NCBI GenBank assembly: GCA_040218795.1 | Contig: JAVJQT010000010.1 | Coordinates: 465,805 to 529,804, forward strand | Source: CCMP332 sp040218795 | Lineage (GTDB): Bacteria; Bacteroidota; Bacteroidia; Cytophagales; CCMP332 | Reading direction: 5' to 3' | Length of the DNA stretch: 64,000 nucleotides | Shown here: positions 44,684-53,804 of the stretch, in pieces | Numbering within the stretch: the first letter of the stretch is position 1 | Layout: each line of letters starts with the position of its first letter | The notes under the pieces: model-generated | Seen by the model: the letters and a program-made list of their open reading frames with translations, nothing else | Told to the model about the DNA's origin: nothing | The model's database searches: none | Program-made: the position numbers and the translations under genes

Positions 44684-45574
44684 TTATATATTTTCTAATC
44701 TAGATACAATTAAGGATACGACTGCCGGGAGAATTTCAACTTTTAATTCTTTCACTTTCCCAATTATTTCACCGTCCAATTGGAGTGTTTTTTCTTTTTT
44801 TAGATGAATTTCTGCCTTTTCTGTGCTTATTACTTCCAGGCCTTCTTCACTGAAAAATCGTTCATCAAATTTTGAAAGTCCGGCTTTGATTAAGGCATTT
44901 AAATTTATCTCTTTTATCAGTACCAATTCGAATCGACCGTCACCCGGATTGCCCTTTAAATTAATGGGGATGCCGGTTCCATAGGTTCGGCCATTGCAGA
45001 TCGCCAGCATGACTAACTTTTCTTCTATTTCTTCTCCATCTGTTTTAATTCTCGCCACAAAGGGTTTTGAATTTCTGAGTTCCTCAAAAAAGAATTTCGC
45101 ATAAGAGGCCATTCCCCTACCCTCGTTTAGTTCAAATTTGTGAACGATTTCTGCATTCGTCCCTACATCGCCAATATGTATGGAATAATGTTCCCCATTG
45201 ACTTTCAATATATCAAGATCTGTATAACGGGAGGACATCAGAATATCCTTTAAAGCTTCAAAGGGTTCTGAATTAATCTTTAATTCTGCTGCCATAACAT
45301 TGGCCGAACCCAAAGGCACAATACCCATGGGTATATCTACATCTTTTACTGCCAGGGCACATAGCAAAATGGTACCATCACCTCCTCCTGCAATTATTCT
45401 TTCGGGACTGAGTTCTGAAATCTTTTCTTCCAGTCTAAGCCCGTCGTTTTTGCCTGTGGTTTTAAAAACCTCCAATCGATGGCCATTCCTCTCAAGCAAA
45501 TCCTTTGCTTTAGATATAAATTCAGTCTTGTCCACATCTCCTGAAACAGGATTTATTACTAATAGATAATTCAT
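44684..45574 (-). CDS. Diacylglycerol kinase-like lipid kinase (YegS/DgkB family)
   Basis: 296 residues. N-terminal V-I-N-P-V-S-G-D and the nucleotide motif G-G-G-D-G-T at 63-68 define the DAGK catalytic domain. The second domain has L-G-S-A-N-V-M-A and G-R-F-E-L-V. It phosphorylates diacylglycerol, sphingosine-like or other lipids. Its start overlaps the stop codon of the APP1-domain gene by 4 nt, pairing a lipid kinase with a presumed lipid phosphatase. Confidence 0.87.
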   Translation of the reverse strand: MNYLLVINPVSGDVDKTEFISKAKDLLERNGHRLEVFKTTGKNDGLRLEEKISELSPERIIAGGGDGTILLCALAVKDVDIPMGIVPLGSANVMAAELKINSEPFEALKDILMSSRYTDLDILKVNGEHYSIHIGDVGTNAEIVHKFELNEGRGMASYAKFFFEELRNSKPFVARIKTDGEEIEEKLVMLAICNGRTYGTGIPINLKGNPGDGRFELVLIKEINLNALIKAGLSKFDERFFSEEGLEVISTEKAEIHLKKEKTLQLDGEIIGKVKELKVEILPAVVSLIVSRLENI

Positions 45575-46518
45575 TTTCTTAAATCAGAAATTTCAGCACT
45601 TTCAAATTCATCTGAGTCATTAAAGTAAATACCCTTTACGCCACAGTCAAGTAGCTTTTGCCATTGCTCATCCTGGCTCTTATCACGCTTCAAGGAGGTT
45701 TGTCTTATGTAAACCAGCAGTATTCGTTTTGGGAATTTAGTGCATATATGGGTATAGGCGCGCATGTCATTTTGAGAATCATCTCCGATCAGAATAAACT
45801 TCCTGTCGCCGCTATTCTCAAGGATTTTCTCAAGATTTTTTTCCTTGTATAATTTACCTTTCCCCGGTTTTAGCAGATTTTTAAAATGTAAAAAGGGTGT
45901 TAAAATGAGAATCCCTTTTGGCAAATTGCTGTACTTTATAAAGGAAGAAATCAGACCGAATAAATTGCTTTCGCTCTTCGATAGATATATGGTCCTCATT
46001 CCAAGGGAATTTGTAAAATTCAAGAGTTCATAAGTGAAAATGATTGACTTTCTTTTTTTTGGTCTGAGAAAAAGAAGCGTGTAAACCCGTTTTAAAATTG
46101 ACGTGGCATGTGAAACCAAAACCGTATCATCGATGTCGGAAATAACATTCAGTTCAGAATTGCCGCTTTTGAATATTACCGGATACTCCTGGGGAATTAG
46201 TAATTCTTTTCCTTCAATTGAGAACTTAATTTCTTCATTTTCACTATAATCAATTAGCACTTCAAAAAAACCATTCTTGTCTGTTTTGACAAATTTCCGG
46301 GTGCCATTATGTTGAATATCAATCTGTTTTTTTGAAACTGTTTTTTTACGATAAGTACCAATTACACTGAATAAATTTCCAAAAATACTTTTTGGATATC
46401 GATAACCTTTTCCTGATCCTTTTAAAACGGTTCCTCGAATGAGCATTTTCGAATCCAATTGTAATGCCTGAACCTGCCAGAGGTAATTCATTTCAGTGTT
46501 CGAGTTAAAGTCATTCAT
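45571..46518 (-). CDS. APP1-domain (DUF2183) phosphatidate phosphatase-like protein
   Basis: 315 residues. D128-I-D-D-T132 is the DxDxT catalytic motif of HAD-type APP1 phosphatases, followed by I-L-K-R-V-Y-T-L-L and L-I-G-D-D-S-Q-N-D as motif IV. A beta-rich N-terminal domain precedes it. Yeast App1 dephosphorylates phosphatidate to diacylglycerol; bacterial members are mostly uncharacterised. An in-frame Met ten residues in (M-N-Y-L) could be the true start. The gene starts immediately after a terminator of the upstream lolA gene. Confidence 0.83.
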   Translation of the reverse strand: MNDFNSNTEMNYLWQVQALQLDSKMLIRGTVLKGSGKGYRYPKSIFGNLFSVIGTYRKKTVSKKQIDIQHNGTRKFVKTDKNGFFEVLIDYSENEEIKFSIEGKELLIPQEYPVIFKSGNSELNVISDIDDTVLVSHATSILKRVYTLLFLRPKKRKSIIFTYELLNFTNSLGMRTIYLSKSESNLFGLISSFIKYSNLPKGILILTPFLHFKNLLKPGKGKLYKEKNLEKILENSGDRKFILIGDDSQNDMRAYTHICTKFPKRILLVYIRQTSLKRDKSQDEQWQKLLDCGVKGIYFNDSDEFESAEISDLRK

Positions 46519-46549
46519 AAAAAAAGGCAGAATTTTGTAAATCCTGCCT
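46519..46549 (-). terminator. Rho-independent terminator after lolA
   Basis: On the minus strand AGGCAG pairs with CTGCCT across a 13-nt partly pairing loop, followed by a T-run that ends one base before the APP1-domain gene start. It separates the ftsK-lolA transcript from the lipid phosphatase/kinase pair. Confidence 0.8.
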
Positions 46550-46572
46550 ATTCTATTTTAAAAAATCAAAGC

Positions 46573-47217
46573 TTATCTTAAATCAATTTCCTCTACTCCT
46601 TTGTATTTCGTTTTGTCGAATTTAAACTCAGAGTCACTCAGCTTAACATTTTCCTCAAAAGAGGTGATCTTATACTGATATTTGTTCCCGCTTTTTTCAT
46701 AAATCCTCCAGCTCGCTATATTACTTGTTTTGTCTTCGATAAACAGCTTAATCTTAAAGAAGGATTTGTTTCTGTCTTCAGGTACAAGGTCAATCACATG
46801 GTAAGTCTTGCCTTTTTCGGTTATTGGTTCTATATAAATGTATTTATAACCGGTCTTATAGAGATTGTAAATTTTATCCGGAGAAAATTCCATTTCCTCT
46901 GCATCGTATTCCACTATATTCACCTCTTTATCTTCGGGAAGGTAATTCCATTGAGTGGTGCCGTCAATAAATATAATCTGATCCCTTAGGTCCAGTTTTA
47001 TTTTATCATCGCCCTTAACCATTATTTCTCCTGAAAATGAATCGCTGACATCATTGGCCGGACTTTCCATGCTATAAGTAAAGCTGGCTTTAAAAGCGTT
47101 TACTTTTTGAAACTTTTCGCTCACCTTATCAAGATATTCCTTGGCTTTTTTATCGTATTGCCCATATGAGGCAAATGCCATTCCCAATATCGCGCATGCT
47201 ACAATTAATCTTTTCAT
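46573..47217 (-). CDS. lolA: LolA family outer-membrane lipoprotein carrier
   Basis: 214 residues with a signal peptide (M-K-R-L then a hydrophobic run to A-S-Y-G). The periplasmic domain shows the LolA half-barrel pattern: F-K-A-S-F-T-Y-S, S-G-E-I-M-V-K-G, D-G-T-T-Q-W-N-Y and a late D-S-E-F-K-F-D-K. It shuttles lipoproteins from LolCDE to the outer membrane. It starts 5 nt after ftsK on the same strand. Confidence 0.85.
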   Translation of the reverse strand: MKRLIVACAILGMAFASYGQYDKKAKEYLDKVSEKFQKVNAFKASFTYSMESPANDVSDSFSGEIMVKGDDKIKLDLRDQIIFIDGTTQWNYLPEDKEVNIVEYDAEEMEFSPDKIYNLYKTGYKYIYIEPITEKGKTYHVIDLVPEDRNKSFFKIKLFIEDKTSNIASWRIYEKSGNKYQYKITSFEENVKLSDSEFKFDKTKYKGVEEIDLR

Positions 47218-47222
47218 GTGTT

Positions 47223-49658
47223 TTAGTCTTTTATCAAGTCACTCAAATACTGTTCCAAACTGTGTTCATCAGGAATTAATACCTGACGCGCCTTGCTGCC
47301 CTCAAATCCACCTACAATTCCGACTGCTTCCAATTGGTCAATAATTCTTCCAGCTCTGTTATAACCAAGGCTCAACTTTCTTTGAATTAAAGACGTACTG
47401 CCCTGTTGGTGCAATACCACTAGACGCGCTGCTTCTTCAAACATGCTGTCTCTGTCTTTAATATCAAAATCACCAATTTTCTCATCGTCTTCGCTAATGT
47501 ACTCTGGTAATTTGAAAGCGCTTTCATAGCCACGCTGCTCACTTATAAAATCGCAGAGTTTATCCACCTCATCGGTATCGACAAAAGGACATTGTAAACG
47601 AACCGTTTCAGAACCCTGTGAGAATAGAAAGTCTCCCATTCCAACCAATTGATCTGCACCTCCTGCATCGAGAATTGTTCTTGAATCAACCTTTGATGTC
47701 ACTTTAAATGATATCCTGGCTGGGAAATTGGCCTTTATAATCCCTGTAATGACATTTACAGAAGGTCGCTGAGTGGCAACTACCAAATGAATACCGATGG
47801 CCCTTGCCAATTGGGCCAAACGCGCAATGGGTGTTTCCACTTCTTTTCCTGCGGTCATCATCAAATCTGCCAACTCATCAATAATCAATACGATATAAGG
47901 CAAATATCTATGGCCGTTTTCGGGATTTAATCGTCGTGAGGTGAATTTTTTATTGTATTCCTTAATATTTCTACAACCTGCATCCTTGAGCATTTCATAC
48001 CTGGTATCCATCTCAATACATAGCGAATTCAGGGTATTTATTACTTTTTTGGTATCGGTAATGATCGCCTCTTCGCTGTCCGGAAGTTTGGCTAAAAAAT
48101 GCTTCTCTATTTTATTGAAAAGTGTCAGTTCCACCTTCTTGGGATCGACCAATACGAATTTTAACTGTGATGGGTGTTTTTTATACAGCAGCGATGTCAG
48201 AATTACATTTAATCCAACCGATTTTCCCTGGCCTGTTGCTCCGGCCATCAGAAGATGGGGCATTTTGGTTAAATCCGAAATGTACAATTCATTGGAAATT
48301 GTTTTCCCCAAAATCACAGGAAGTTCTTTATCAAAATCCTGAAATTTTTCTGTGGTGACAACCGATTTCATAGAAACCAATTCCCTGTTTTTATTTGGCA
48401 CCTCAATACCAATCGTTCCTTTTCCGGGAATCGGTGCAATGATTCGAATTCCAAGAGCGGCGAGGTTCAATGCTATATCGTCTTCCAGACTTTTGATCTT
48501 TGAGATTTTTATTCCCGCCTCCGGTACAATTTCATATAATGTAACTGTGGGGCCGATGGTCGCTTTAATGCTGGAAATTCCAATTTTGAAATTCAATAAA
48601 GTGGCAACGATATTATCTTTATTGGCTTCGAGCTCTTCTTTGGTTACTTTTCCTCCGGTGTCTTCATAGTCTTTTAATAAATTGACAGAAGGGTATTTAT
48701 AATCAGACAAATCGAGCTTGGGATCATAATGTTCAAGTTCGGAAATGTGTTTTTCCTCTTTCGTCACCTCTACCTCCAGCTCGTGATCCTCTTCTGCTTT
48801 TTCAATTTTTTCTTCCTTTGGAGCTTCTTCTATTACTAATTCTGTAGAAGAGGTTTCAATATCTTCATTGTTATCTTCCAACTCCTCTTGTTCAGCATCT
48901 TCCCCTTTGTAATCTTCGTATAAGTCAAATGCTTTTTCTACATCTTCTGCACTCGCCGAATCAAATGGGTTGGCACCGATACCTGTTTCGTTTTCATTCT
49001 CTGTGTTTTGTTCCTCTTGATTGGTAAATGCTGTTTTAAAACTGAAAATATTGTTGATGTCTAAAAAGAAGATTACAAAAATGGCCAGACTCAAAAGGAG
49101 GAAAATTATAGTGCCCCAACCAATAAGGCTGTGCAGAACGATGGCAAATTCAAATCCGATGCCACCACAGATGTATTGTAATTCCTGCAGATTTTCGGAC
49201 TGATACACCATATATCCCAACATCAGACTTATCCAGATCAATGCAAATACAGATAGCTGAGAAAATCGCCACAGGCTAAAAATTGGTTTTTTGGTCAAAA
49301 TTTCGAGCCCAGAAAAAAAGGTGAGCGGGGGAATAAAAAATGCAGCTATACCAAACCACTTAAAAATAAACAAATGCGAGGCCCATGCCCCTAAAAGGCC
49401 CAGCCAGTTTTTACTCTCAAGACCCAAATCTCTGGAATCCTCAGAGCCAATGGCCCCAATTACCGACTGGTCGTATTTTCCTGTAAACAAATAGGAAAGA
49501 AAACTAATAAAAAGAAAAATGGATAAGGCCATCAGAAAAAATCCCACGGCCAGGTGAAATCTCTTATCATGAAGAAAATTCAGGCGGATGGTTTTTTTGC
49601 TACCGGATTTTTCTTTTTTAGTCTTATAAGTATTTTGATTCGCGCTGCTTCTCGCCAT
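47223..49658 (-). CDS. ftsK: DNA translocase FtsK/SpoIIIE
   Basis: 811 residues: four or five N-terminal membrane helices (about 30-215), an acidic linker (about 225-325), the motor domain with Walker A G-A-T-G-Q-G-K-S and Walker B Y-I-V-L-I-I-D-E-L-A-D, and a C-terminal gamma winged helix (R-K-L-S-L-G-Y-N-R-A-G-R). The linker is far shorter than in E. coli, as is usual in this phylum. It pumps DNA during cell division and activates XerCD at dif. xerD lies about 1 kb further upstream on the same strand. Confidence 0.94.
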   Translation of the reverse strand: MARSSANQNTYKTKKEKSGSKKTIRLNFLHDKRFHLAVGFFLMALSIFLFISFLSYLFTGKYDQSVIGAIGSEDSRDLGLESKNWLGLLGAWASHLFIFKWFGIAAFFIPPLTFFSGLEILTKKPIFSLWRFSQLSVFALIWISLMLGYMVYQSENLQELQYICGGIGFEFAIVLHSLIGWGTIIFLLLSLAIFVIFFLDINNIFSFKTAFTNQEEQNTENENETGIGANPFDSASAEDVEKAFDLYEDYKGEDAEQEELEDNNEDIETSSTELVIEEAPKEEKIEKAEEDHELEVEVTKEEKHISELEHYDPKLDLSDYKYPSVNLLKDYEDTGGKVTKEELEANKDNIVATLLNFKIGISSIKATIGPTVTLYEIVPEAGIKISKIKSLEDDIALNLAALGIRIIAPIPGKGTIGIEVPNKNRELVSMKSVVTTEKFQDFDKELPVILGKTISNELYISDLTKMPHLLMAGATGQGKSVGLNVILTSLLYKKHPSQLKFVLVDPKKVELTLFNKIEKHFLAKLPDSEEAIITDTKKVINTLNSLCIEMDTRYEMLKDAGCRNIKEYNKKFTSRRLNPENGHRYLPYIVLIIDELADLMMTAGKEVETPIARLAQLARAIGIHLVVATQRPSVNVITGIIKANFPARISFKVTSKVDSRTILDAGGADQLVGMGDFLFSQGSETVRLQCPFVDTDEVDKLCDFISEQRGYESAFKLPEYISEDDEKIGDFDIKDRDSMFEEAARLVVLHQQGSTSLIQRKLSLGYNRAGRIIDQLEAVGIVGGFEGSKARQVLIPDEHSLEQYLSDLIKD

Positions 49659-49714
49659 ATTTGGGAAAAATCAAATTTATTGAATTTAGTGGCAATCCCT
49701 AAAAGCAAAAATAT

Positions 49715-50740
49715 CTATTTCTCTTTAAGTATTGCTTTGTTAATTCTTTTTACAATCGCCGGCCCTTCATAAACAAAGCCAGTATACATTTGAATCAGAT
49801 CCGCACCGGCATCTAGTTTTGCTTTTGCTGATTCATAATCAGATATACCGCCAACGCCAATTAGCGGTAAATCGGGTAATTTATTTTTAATTTCTTTAAT
49901 GATTTTGGTTGATATCTCGCGTAAGGGTTTTCCACTTAAACCTCCCTTTTCCTGAAATAAGTTTTTATCGCTTTTCAAGCCATCCCTGCCAATGGTGGTA
50001 TTGCTGACTATCATTCCGGAAATACCGGTTTCAAGAACAATATCTACTATATCATTAATTTGATCTGAATTCAAATCCGGTGCTATTTTCAAAAGAATGG
50101 GTTTTTCTTTTATTTTTTCGGCCATCCTTTTTTTAAGTCTTGATAAAAGGTTGAGCAGAGGCTCTTTTTCCTGCAGTGCTCTCAGATCCGGTGTATTCGG
50201 TGAACTGACATTTACAACGAAATAGTCAACATAGGGATAAAGGCCTTCAAGACTTATCTCGTAATCGCGATAAGCTTCTTCATTAGGTGTGGACTTGTTT
50301 TTCCCGATGTTGCCACCTATAATCAGGTCTTTGGGTCGGTTTTTTAATCGCCGAATGGCTTCCTCCATACCGAGATTATTAAATCCAAGCCGGTTAATTA
50401 GTGCTAAATCTTTTTTTAGTCTGAAAAGCCGTGGTTTAGGATTGCCGGGCTGAGCTAAAGGAGTCACGGTGCCGATCTCAATAAATCCAAATCCAAAAGT
50501 GGAGAGTTCATGGATGAATTCTGCGTTTTTGTCAAAACCGGCCGCTAATCCTATGGGGTTTTTAAATTTTAATCCGAATACTTCCTTTTCAAGTCTTTTA
50601 TCAGCAAATGAGAAAAACGATTTTGAAATACTTTTTGCACCGGGGATTTTCATAATGGCCTTCAAAAGGCCGGTCGTTAGGTGATGCGCTTTTTCAGCAT
50701 CGAGTAGGAAAAGAATTGGTTGAAGGATGGATTTATACAC
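49715..50740 (-). CDS. pyrD: Dihydroorotate dehydrogenase (quinone), class 2
   Basis: 341 residues. The N-terminal helix pair (L-L-D-A-E-K-A-H-H-L) is typical of membrane-linked class 2 enzymes. G-L-A-A-G-F-D-K-N, the catalytic Ser in N-V-S-S-P-N-T-P, and the FMN-binding G-V-G-G-I at the C-terminus are all present. It oxidises dihydroorotate to orotate with quinone in pyrimidine synthesis. It is about 30 nt below the xerD stop codon on the same strand. Confidence 0.94.
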   Translation of the reverse strand: MYKSILQPILFLLDAEKAHHLTTGLLKAIMKIPGAKSISKSFFSFADKRLEKEVFGLKFKNPIGLAAGFDKNAEFIHELSTFGFGFIEIGTVTPLAQPGNPKPRLFRLKKDLALINRLGFNNLGMEEAIRRLKNRPKDLIIGGNIGKNKSTPNEEAYRDYEISLEGLYPYVDYFVVNVSSPNTPDLRALQEKEPLLNLLSRLKKRMAEKIKEKPILLKIAPDLNSDQINDIVDIVLETGISGMIVSNTTIGRDGLKSDKNLFQEKGGLSGKPLREISTKIIKEIKNKLPDLPLIGVGGISDYESAKAKLDAGADLIQMYTGFVYEGPAIVKRINKAILKEK

Positions 50741-50773
50741 GGCGCAAAAATAGGATAAAGCAAATACCTAAAC

Positions 50774-51673
50774 CTAGCTTCTTGGATGGAATTCTTTAAT
50801 TACCTGTTTTAAATAATCGCGGTCGAGGTGTGTGTATATTTCGGTGGTAGTTATGCTTTCATGGCCAAGCATTGTTTGCACGGCCCTAAGGTCGGCACCG
50901 CCCTCTATCAGATGGGTAGCAAATGAATGCCTGAATGTGTGAGGACTTATGTTTTTTTTGATCCCCGCCTCTTTGGCAAAATCCTTGATCATCATAAATA
51001 CCATGACTCTGCTGAGCCCTTTACCTCTTCTATTCAGGAAAAGATAATTTTCATACCCTTTAACAATTGAAACATGATTGCGTATTTCATTCATGTAAAT
51101 TCTATTGAATTTTATGGCATCATCTCCGATAGGAACCAGTCTTTCCTTATCACCTTTACCGAGAATTTTAATAAATCCATCGTTGAAAAACAGATTGGAA
51201 ATGCGAAGATTGATCAATTCAGTGACGCGCAATCCCGAACTGTATAGTGTTTCAAGCATTGCGCGGTTTCTCGCCCCTTCGGGGCTTGAGAGGTCAATAA
51301 CCGAGAATATTTTTTCAATTTCGTGATATTCCAGCGTGTCGGGAAGTTTTCTGCCGAGTTTTGGAGCATCTATCAAATCGCAAGGATTCACCTTTATTAA
51401 GTCTTCCATACGCAGATAAGTGTAAAATGAGCTTATTCCTGAAAGAATTCGTGCCTGACTATAAGAGGACATTCCCAATTTCTCAATGAAAATCAGAAAC
51501 TCGCTTAGGTCATTGGCAGCGACCTCCTGTGGTTTTTTATTGTGATTGTTGATTTCTAAAAACTGTTTTAGCTTTACCACATCGCGCTGATAAGCCTCAA
51601 CGGAGTTTTCTGAAAGGCTTTTTTCTAATTTTAGATAGGCCGTAAATTCTTTTATGTATATATCCCAACTCAT
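50774..51673 (-). CDS. xerD: Tyrosine recombinase XerD
   Basis: About 299 residues from M-S-W-D-I-Y; the longer open frame upstream is antisense to aroQ and rejected. The SAM-like N-terminal core-binding domain is followed by the catalytic residues: Arg in S-G-L-R-V-T-E-L, H-x-x-R in H-T-F-R-H-S-F-A-T-H, His in L-G-H-E-S and Tyr in E-I-Y-T-H. XerD resolves chromosome dimers at dif with XerC. The start is 21 nt from the divergent aroQ start. Confidence 0.92.
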   Translation of the reverse strand: MSWDIYIKEFTAYLKLEKSLSENSVEAYQRDVVKLKQFLEINNHNKKPQEVAANDLSEFLIFIEKLGMSSYSQARILSGISSFYTYLRMEDLIKVNPCDLIDAPKLGRKLPDTLEYHEIEKIFSVIDLSSPEGARNRAMLETLYSSGLRVTELINLRISNLFFNDGFIKILGKGDKERLVPIGDDAIKFNRIYMNEIRNHVSIVKGYENYLFLNRRGKGLSRVMVFMMIKDFAKEAGIKKNISPHTFRHSFATHLIEGGADLRAVQTMLGHESITTTEIYTHLDRDYLKQVIKEFHPRS

Positions 51674-51694
51674 TGGCCCGATAAAGTAAAGAAG

Positions 51695-52153
51695 ATGGAT
51701 CCAAAAGTCAATCAAAAAGCAAGAGTTCAGATTATAAATGGCCCAAATATTAACCTCACCGGTTTGAGGCAAAAAAATATTTACGGTGATCAGCCAATTG
51801 AGCAATACATTTTCAATTTGAGAGATAAATTCCCCAATGTGAAAATTGATCATTATCAGAGCAATATTGAGGGGGAGATCATCGATAAAATTCATGAAGT
51901 GGGTTTTGATTATAATGGGATAATTATCAATGCTGGTGGCTATTCGCATACCTCCGTGGCCATTGCCGATGCTATTGCTGCGGTTTCATGCCCATGTGTG
52001 GAGGTGCATATTTCCAATGTTTATGCCAGAGAAGAATTCCGGCATAAAAGCTGGATGTCGAAATATTGTGACGGCACTATATCCGGTTTTGGACTCGAAG
52101 GCTATACGCTCGCATTGATTCATTTGGTGTCTAAATACGGTAACCGACGTTGA
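51695..52153 (+). CDS. aroQ: 3-Dehydroquinate dehydratase, type II
   Basis: 152 residues. I-I-N-G-P-N-I-N-L-T-G-L-R25-Q-K-N-I-Y30-G gives the flexible loop Arg and the catalytic Tyr. N-A-G-G-Y-S-H85-T-S-V-A and E-V-H105-I-S-N supply further active-site residues. It dehydrates 3-dehydroquinate in the shikimate pathway. The usual N-P-G-A-Y reads N-A-G-G-Y here, a mild variant. It is the first gene of an apparent aroQ - aminotransferase - rnhA operon with overlapping ends. Confidence 0.93.
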   Translation: MDPKVNQKARVQIINGPNINLTGLRQKNIYGDQPIEQYIFNLRDKFPNVKIDHYQSNIEGEIIDKIHEVGFDYNGIIINAGGYSHTSVAIADAIAAVSCPCVEVHISNVYAREEFRHKSWMSKYCDGTISGFGLEGYTLALIHLVSKYGNRR

Positions 52154-53202
52154 TAAATTTTTATCCCGGACCTTCTAAAATCGATAAGCGCCTTCCTCAG
52201 TGGCTGCAAGAGGGCCTTGAAAGCGGGATGATCGAAATGAATCACCGCTCAGAGGCATTTATGTTTCAGTACAGTGAAATCGTAGATCTGTTACAGGAAG
52301 TCTTTGACCTGCCACAGGACTATGAAGTATATTTCACGTCCTCGGCCACCGAATGTTGGGAGATCATATCTCAGGGATTTTCGGATAAGTCTTTTTTGCA
52401 TGTATTCAATGGGTCTTTTGGAGAAAAATGGGCCAATATGAATGCTGCGCTCGGAAATAATGCCAAAAGTGAGAGTTTTAGTTATCGTAGTTTTCCACCG
52501 GAATTGAAAAATGTTAAGGAAAATATCATTTGCCTTACGCACAATGAAACCTCCAATGGCAGCAAATTACCCGATACTTATTTAACCGAATTAAGAAGTA
52601 GGAATCCCGAAAGTATAATCGCCGTTGATGCCACCTCTAGCATGGCCGGTGTAGAATTGCCCTGGTTAGCTGCTGATATATGGTTTGCTTCCGTACAGAA
52701 ATGTTTTGGTTTACCCGCAGGCATGGGCATCATGTTTATGCATAAACGCCTGCTCAATGAAACTTCAGAAAAAGCTTATTACAATCATATAAGCAATTTA
52801 CACAGGCATTACAGCAATTGGCAAAGTCCTTATACACCGAATACAGCAAATATTTATTATTTGTGGCAATTATTGCAGGAACACCGAGGGCTAAAGTTAA
52901 AGTCAGAAAAAATCAAAAAGCGCGCAAAACATATTTACTCAAGAATTAAGGCTATAAATGTATTTGAAATATTAATAGAAAATCAGGCGCTGCGATCTGA
53001 TACCGTAATCACCGTAAAAGTCCCCGAACCCGAGCTAAAAGATCTGAAGAGCTATCTTGAAAGTCGTGAAATCATGCTTGGAAATGGCTATGGGCCATGG
53101 AAAAACGAAACGTTTCGAATTGCCAATTTTCCAGCGATCAAAAGGCCTGAGTACGATGTTCTTTTTAAGCAAATAGATAAATGGGCAAAGAAAAGGGCAT
53201 AG
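52150..53202 (+). CDS. Class V aminotransferase, SerC/alanine-glyoxylate type
   Basis: 350 residues, TTG start overlapping the aroQ stop codon (TTGA). N-F-Y-P-G-P-S at the N-terminus and M-N-H-R-S-E-A-F resemble phosphoserine aminotransferase; D160 and K184 (S-V-Q-K) bind PLP. It could transaminate 3-phosphohydroxypyruvate in serine synthesis or act as alanine-glyoxylate aminotransferase. I call it SerC-like. The gene overlaps rnhA by 22 nt. Confidence 0.8.
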   Translation: MINFYPGPSKIDKRLPQWLQEGLESGMIEMNHRSEAFMFQYSEIVDLLQEVFDLPQDYEVYFTSSATECWEIISQGFSDKSFLHVFNGSFGEKWANMNAALGNNAKSESFSYRSFPPELKNVKENIICLTHNETSNGSKLPDTYLTELRSRNPESIIAVDATSSMAGVELPWLAADIWFASVQKCFGLPAGMGIMFMHKRLLNETSEKAYYNHISNLHRHYSNWQSPYTPNTANIYYLWQLLQEHRGLKLKSEKIKKRAKHIYSRIKAINVFEILIENQALRSDTVITVKVPEPELKDLKSYLESREIMLGNGYGPWKNETFRIANFPAIKRPEYDVLFKQIDKWAKKRA

Positions 53203-53651
53203 AAATTTTTACGGATGGCGCTTCAAGGGGAAATCCCGGCCCGGGTGGTTTTGGAATAGTACTGCGATTTGGCGAAAAAGTAAAGGAGCATTCCGAAGGG
53301 TATCGCAAAACAACCAATAACAGAATGGAGCTTTTGGCTGTGATTCGGGCTTTGGAAATGCTCAAAAGAAAAGATTTGCCTGTTCATATTTATTCAGATT
53401 CAAAATATGTAATCGATGCAATTACAAAAGGCTGGGTTTTCGGATGGCAGAAAAAGAATTTCAAAGGGAAGAAAAACCCCGATTTATGGATGAAGTATTT
53501 AAGTCTGCATCCATTGTTCAATCTAAAATACCACTGGGTAAAAGGCCATGCGGGGCATCCCGAAAATGAAAGGTGTGATGAGTTGGCTGTGAAAGCGGCG
53601 CAAGGTAATGGGCTTAAGGAGGACATTGGTTATGTGGAGAGTGAAGAGTGA
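53181..53651 (+). CDS. rnhA: Ribonuclease HI
   Basis: 156 residues with the full catalytic set D12 (F-T-D-G-A-S-R-G-N-P-G-P-G-G), E50 (R-M-E-L), D73 (Y-S-D-S-K-Y-V) and D133 (E-R-C-D-E-L-A), plus H123 in K-G-H-A-G-H. It cuts RNA in RNA-DNA hybrids such as R-loops. Length is standard. The end of the coding sequence runs into a purine-rich repeat (see 53633-53691), so the last few residues (V-E-S-E-E) may be added by it. Confidence 0.94.
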   Translation: MGKEKGIEIFTDGASRGNPGPGGFGIVLRFGEKVKEHSEGYRKTTNNRMELLAVIRALEMLKRKDLPVHIYSDSKYVIDAITKGWVFGWQKKNFKGKKNPDLWMKYLSLHPLFNLKYHWVKGHAGHPENERCDELAVKAAQGNGLKEDIGYVESEE

Positions 53652-53691
53652 AAAGGGTGTGGAGTGTGAGAGTGGGGAGAGTGTGAAGAGA
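53633..53691. repeat. Purine-rich GAGTG/GAAGAG low-complexity tract
   Basis: From the end of rnhA into the intergenic region the + strand is almost only G, A and T in GTG-GAG-AGTG-AAG type units, with hardly any C. It ends near 53691. It may be a simple-sequence insertion or a degenerate tandem repeat; it marks the boundary between core genes and the mobile integrase region. Confidence 0.6.
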
Positions 53692-53804
53692 TTTAAAGAA
53701 GGTACATTTCCATTGTAATCATTAGAAATAAGTATTCACACTTACTTTTTGTCAGTTCACTAAGTTGGGCATTCTATAAAGGTTACAATTCGCTAATATG
53801 GGAT

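Noticed and set aside
47941..48669. Long open frames on the + strand across ftsK
   Set aside because: They are antisense to the strongly conserved FtsK motor domain and show no protein-like motifs.
51674..51949. Longer XerD with about 92 extra N-terminal residues
   Set aside because: The extension is antisense to aroQ, hydrophobic and not homologous to XerD, which normally starts at the M-S-W-D position.
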